Assembly: GCF_017873435.1 (NCBI RefSeq)
Contig: NZ_JAGGKG010000003.1
Span: 124,001 to 188,000 of the forward strand
Length of the DNA stretch: 64,000 nucleotides
Source of the DNA: Paenibacillus turicensis
GTDB lineage: Bacteria; Bacillota; Bacilli; Paenibacillales; Paenibacillaceae
Reading direction: 5' to 3'
In this document: positions 61,500 to 64,000 of the stretch, one piece after another
Numbering within the stretch: position 1 is the first letter of the stretch
Layout: the number at the start of each line of letters is the position of its first letter
The notes under the pieces: model-generated
Database searches by the model: none
Told to the model about the DNA's origin: nothing
Seen by the model: only the letters and a program-made list of their open reading frames with translations
Program-made: the position numbers and the translations under genes

Positions 61500-62990
61500 A
61501 TGCTGCTCGGTGATTTGAGAAAGTTTGTAGCAATTAGTGAAATAAAAGGGGATGAAAATACCCCATTCTCAGGTATTGCCTTTGATTCGCGTAAGGTTCA
61601 GGCTGGAGATCTCTTTTTATGCATGGAGGGCTTTACCGTAGATGGACATAACTATGCAGCTAAAGCTGCTTCACAGGGAGCTGTAGCCCTCATCGTGGAG
61701 CGATGGTTGGATGATGTTAATCTACCTCAACTTAAAGTAAAAGACAGCCGTCTTGCGATGGCGATAATAAGTAATGTATTTTTTGATTATCCTAGCCATA
61801 AAATGGGAGTAATTGGTGTCACTGGTACTAACGGTAAGACAACAACGACTCATCTAATAGAAGCTATTTTGCAAGATCATCATAAAAATGTTGGATTAAT
61901 TGGTACGATTAGTCGCAGGTTTAATGGACAAAGCTTCACCTCTTCTGGTACTACACCAGAATGTCTTGATTTGCAGCATTATATGCAAGAGATGGTATCT
62001 GCGAATGTAGATTATTGTGTGATGGAGGCCTCATCACATGCATTAGAGCAAGGAAGGTTAAAGGGGATCCATTTCCGTACTGCAGTTTTTACGAATATGA
62101 CTCAAGATCATCTTGATTATCATAAAACGATGGAAGAGTATACACATGCAAAAGGGCTACTATTTTCTAGACTAGGTAATTCCTATTCTGAAAATTTAGC
62201 AGAGCGGAGTTATGCGGTGTTAAATAATGATGATCCTGCAAGTGAATATTTTAAAAAAATTACGTCAGCAGAGGTAATCACCTACGCTGTAGAGCAGGAT
62301 GCAGATGTGAAGGCCTCTAACATTGCAATTACGGCTAAAGGCACCTCCTTCCATGTGGCTTCACCATGGGGTGAAGCAGATATTAGCTTGCAGATGGTAG
62401 GCAAGTTTAATGTTTATAATGCTTTAGCAGCGATGACTGCGGCATTGCTTGAAGGCCTGACCATAGCAGAAATTAAACAAAGCTTAGAGCAGGTTCCAGG
62501 GGTAGAGGGCCGTGTTGAAGCCGTTAATGAAGGACAGGATTTTGCTGTACTTGTGGATTACGCGCATACACCTGATGGGCTTGAAAATGTACTTCGTACT
62601 GTGAAGGAATTTGCAGTAGGAAAAGTCATTACCGTGTTTGGTTGTGGGGGTGACCGTGATCGTACAAAGCGGCCAATTATGGCGAAAATCGCAGCGGAGT
62701 ATTCTGATTATGTTGTGGTCACTTCAGATAATCCTCGTACAGAGGATCCAAATTTTATTTTACAAGAGGTTGAAGCTGGGCTTATTGAGATGAATGCTGA
62801 TAAAGAGCATTACGAATTACTTGTAGATCGGCGTGAAGCAATTAACCATGCTATTGAAATGGCAAGCCATAACGATGTAGTATTGATTGCGGGGAAAGGT
62901 CATGAGACCTACCAACTAATTGGCACAGCAGTGCTTGATTTTGATGATCGAGTTGTTGCTCGTGAGGCGATAAGGGGACGCTTGGTGTGA
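61500..62990 (+). CDS. murE: UDP-MurNAc-tripeptide synthetase MurE
   Basis: A 496-aa Mur ligase that adds the third amino acid to UDP-MurNAc-dipeptide. The ATP loop is TGTNGKTTT (about residue 108), the central block YCVMEASSHALEQGRL, the catalytic Lys region in SHALEQ..HLDYHKTMEEY, and DNPRTEDP near 410, the motif for meso-diaminopimelate. It follows spoVD in the same orientation, and its last bases overlap the GTG of murF. ATG follows GGAGGG. Confidence 0.95.
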   Translation: MLLGDLRKFVAISEIKGDENTPFSGIAFDSRKVQAGDLFLCMEGFTVDGHNYAAKAASQGAVALIVERWLDDVNLPQLKVKDSRLAMAIISNVFFDYPSHKMGVIGVTGTNGKTTTTHLIEAILQDHHKNVGLIGTISRRFNGQSFTSSGTTPECLDLQHYMQEMVSANVDYCVMEASSHALEQGRLKGIHFRTAVFTNMTQDHLDYHKTMEEYTHAKGLLFSRLGNSYSENLAERSYAVLNNDDPASEYFKKITSAEVITYAVEQDADVKASNIAITAKGTSFHVASPWGEADISLQMVGKFNVYNALAAMTAALLEGLTIAEIKQSLEQVPGVEGRVEAVNEGQDFAVLVDYAHTPDGLENVLRTVKEFAVGKVITVFGCGGDRDRTKRPIMAKIAAEYSDYVVVTSDNPRTEDPNFILQEVEAGLIEMNADKEHYELLVDRREAINHAIEMASHNDVVLIAGKGHETYQLIGTAVLDFDDRVVAREAIRGRLV

Positions 62991-64000
62991 TAAAAACAAA
63001 TTTAAAACAAATTGCTGTGATGTGTAATGGTAAGCTACCATCACAGGTTAATGAGGAAATACAAGTAACGGGAGTTGTGACTGACTCCCGTCACATTACA
63101 AAGGGATGTCTGTTTGTTCCGCTTGCTGGTGAGCGGTTTGATGCACATGATTTTGCCGCTGCCGCAATAGAGGCAGGGGCAAGTGCAATTTTGTGGTCAA
63201 GAGCAGGGGAAGAGCCACCTGGTCCAGCTATTATTGTTGATGACACTTTAGCCGCTTTACAAGCTATGGCTGCCAGTTACTTGGCTAGTAGTTCAGCAAA
63301 AGTAATTGGCATTACAGGTAGTAATGGCAAAACGACAACAAAAGATATGGTATATGCAGTATTATCTACCATCTACAAGGTGCATAAAACCCAAGGCAAT
63401 TTTAACAATCATATCGGGATGCCTTTAACGATTTTGTCGATGCCTGTGGATAGTGATTTTATTGTGCTTGAGATGGGGATGAGCGATAGAGGTGAAATTA
63501 AGCTGCTTTCAGAGCTAGCTAGACCTGAAACCGTAATTATCACTAATATTGGAGAGTCGCATTTATTGCAGCTTGGTTCACGTCTAGAAATTGCAAGAGC
63601 TAAGCTTGAAATTATGACGGGTCTACAAAGTGATGGCTTACTTATTTGTAATGGGGATGAGCCCTTAATACAGCAAGTGCTAGAGGAAACAGACACACAC
63701 AAACCACAACAATTTAATAAAATGACATTTGGGCTAGGCCAACATAATGATGAGTTTCCTTCTGAAATGAACTTTACCCAAGATTCTGTCAGCTTCATGA
63801 CACATCAAGGTGTTAATAGAACTTACACCCTTCCACTATTAGGTGAGCATAACGTCGTTAATAGCTTAGCGGCCTTGATCGTGGCAAGACACTACAAGGT
63901 GCCAGAGGAAAAAATCGTACAAGGTTTACAGCGTCTTGCTTTAACAGGCATGAGAATTGAATTTATTGCTTGTGAAAATGGAATTACGGTTCTAAATGAT
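62987..64000 (+). CDS. murF: UDP-MurNAc-tripeptide-D-Ala-D-Ala ligase MurF (cut by window end)
   Basis: The first 338 codons of MurF, which adds D-Ala-D-Ala to complete the wall precursor. Starts with GTG in a GTGA overlap with murE. VVTDSRHITKGCLFVPLAGERFDAHDFA fits the N-terminal domain, the ATP loop is TGSNGKTTTKD (about residue 109), and NFNNHIGMPLTIL and LPLLGEHNVVNSLAAL are family motifs. The 3' end is beyond 64000. Confidence 0.93.
   Translation, partial: MIKTNLKQIAVMCNGKLPSQVNEEIQVTGVVTDSRHITKGCLFVPLAGERFDAHDFAAAAIEAGASAILWSRAGEEPPGPAIIVDDTLAALQAMAASYLASSSAKVIGITGSNGKTTTKDMVYAVLSTIYKVHKTQGNFNNHIGMPLTILSMPVDSDFIVLEMGMSDRGEIKLLSELARPETVIITNIGESHLLQLGSRLEIARAKLEIMTGLQSDGLLICNGDEPLIQQVLEETDTHKPQQFNKMTFGLGQHNDEFPSEMNFTQDSVSFMTHQGVNRTYTLPLLGEHNVVNSLAALIVARHYKVPEEKIVQGLQRLALTGMRIEFIACENGITVLND

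Overview
The window looks like one chromosome segment of a spore-forming, low-GC Firmicute of the order Bacillales. I infer a Paenibacillaceae, Brevibacillus-like organism. The evidence is gene order matching the Bacillus subtilis yqeY-yqfO block, the yla block and the ylbO-ylbQ-yllA-mraZ-dcw block, together with sporulation genes (yqfC, yqfD, gerR, ylaJ-like lipoprotein, spoVD) and bacillithiol synthesis (bshC). The RNase P RNA reads as the A type rather than the B type of B. subtilis. The species assignment is inference; no search was run.

Layout. 1-2600: end of sbcC, a YciI-like gene, a probable FNR-activated small RNA, a long palindromic repeat and a HIT protein. 2690-21560: a long housekeeping cluster (rpsU, yqeY, yqfC, yqfD, phoH, pgpH, ybeY, dgkA, cdd, a 1-kb repeat insertion, era, yqzL, recO, a T-box, glyQ, glyS, yqxD, dnaG, sigA, trmK, nif3). 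21660-25000: accessory genes (a MurG homologue, MerR regulator, DUF4260 membrane protein, VOC and GNAT proteins). 25175-25592: RNase P RNA. 26200-32850: subtilase, ypuI, DUF4190 protein, lytic transglycosylase, and the nifZ-thiI sulfur-transfer pair. 33090-36640: tandem hairpins, two divergent TerC-type membrane proteins, an Escherichia coli-type ferrochelatase and a small membrane protein. 36780-42150: typA, an LCP-family gene, a 46-aa ORF with its own promoter and terminator, ylaJ and phoH2. 42240-47210: a lone solute-binding protein, an exported coiled-coil protein, gerR, panE and DUF3397. 47520-52390: an oligopeptide ABC transporter with A, B, C and F but no D. 52520-64000: bshC, an orphan decaying CRISPR array, then the division and wall cluster mraZ-rsmH-ftsL-pbpB-spoVD-murE-murF, cut by the window end.

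Functional threads are ribosome and tRNA maturation (rpsU, era, ybeY, RNase P, thiI, trmK, glyQS, typA), replication and transcription (dnaG, sigA), cell wall and division (dcw genes, murG homologue, LCP, transglycosylase), sporulation, and peptide uptake.

The most unusual content is between the genes. About ten copies of a roughly 200-270 bp imperfect palindrome are scattered through the window, three of them in tandem between cdd and era. Several copies have ends starting GGCTCAA and finishing TTGACA. All full copies share two asymmetric inner motifs and a central stem whose sequence changes between copies while pairing is kept. At gerR one copy lies inside the loop of what otherwise reads as the gene's terminator. 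Other items worth attention are the FNR-type small RNA, the orphan CRISPR array, 10-bp direct repeats in front of mraZ, DnaA boxes beside them, and the foreign-looking ferrochelatase.
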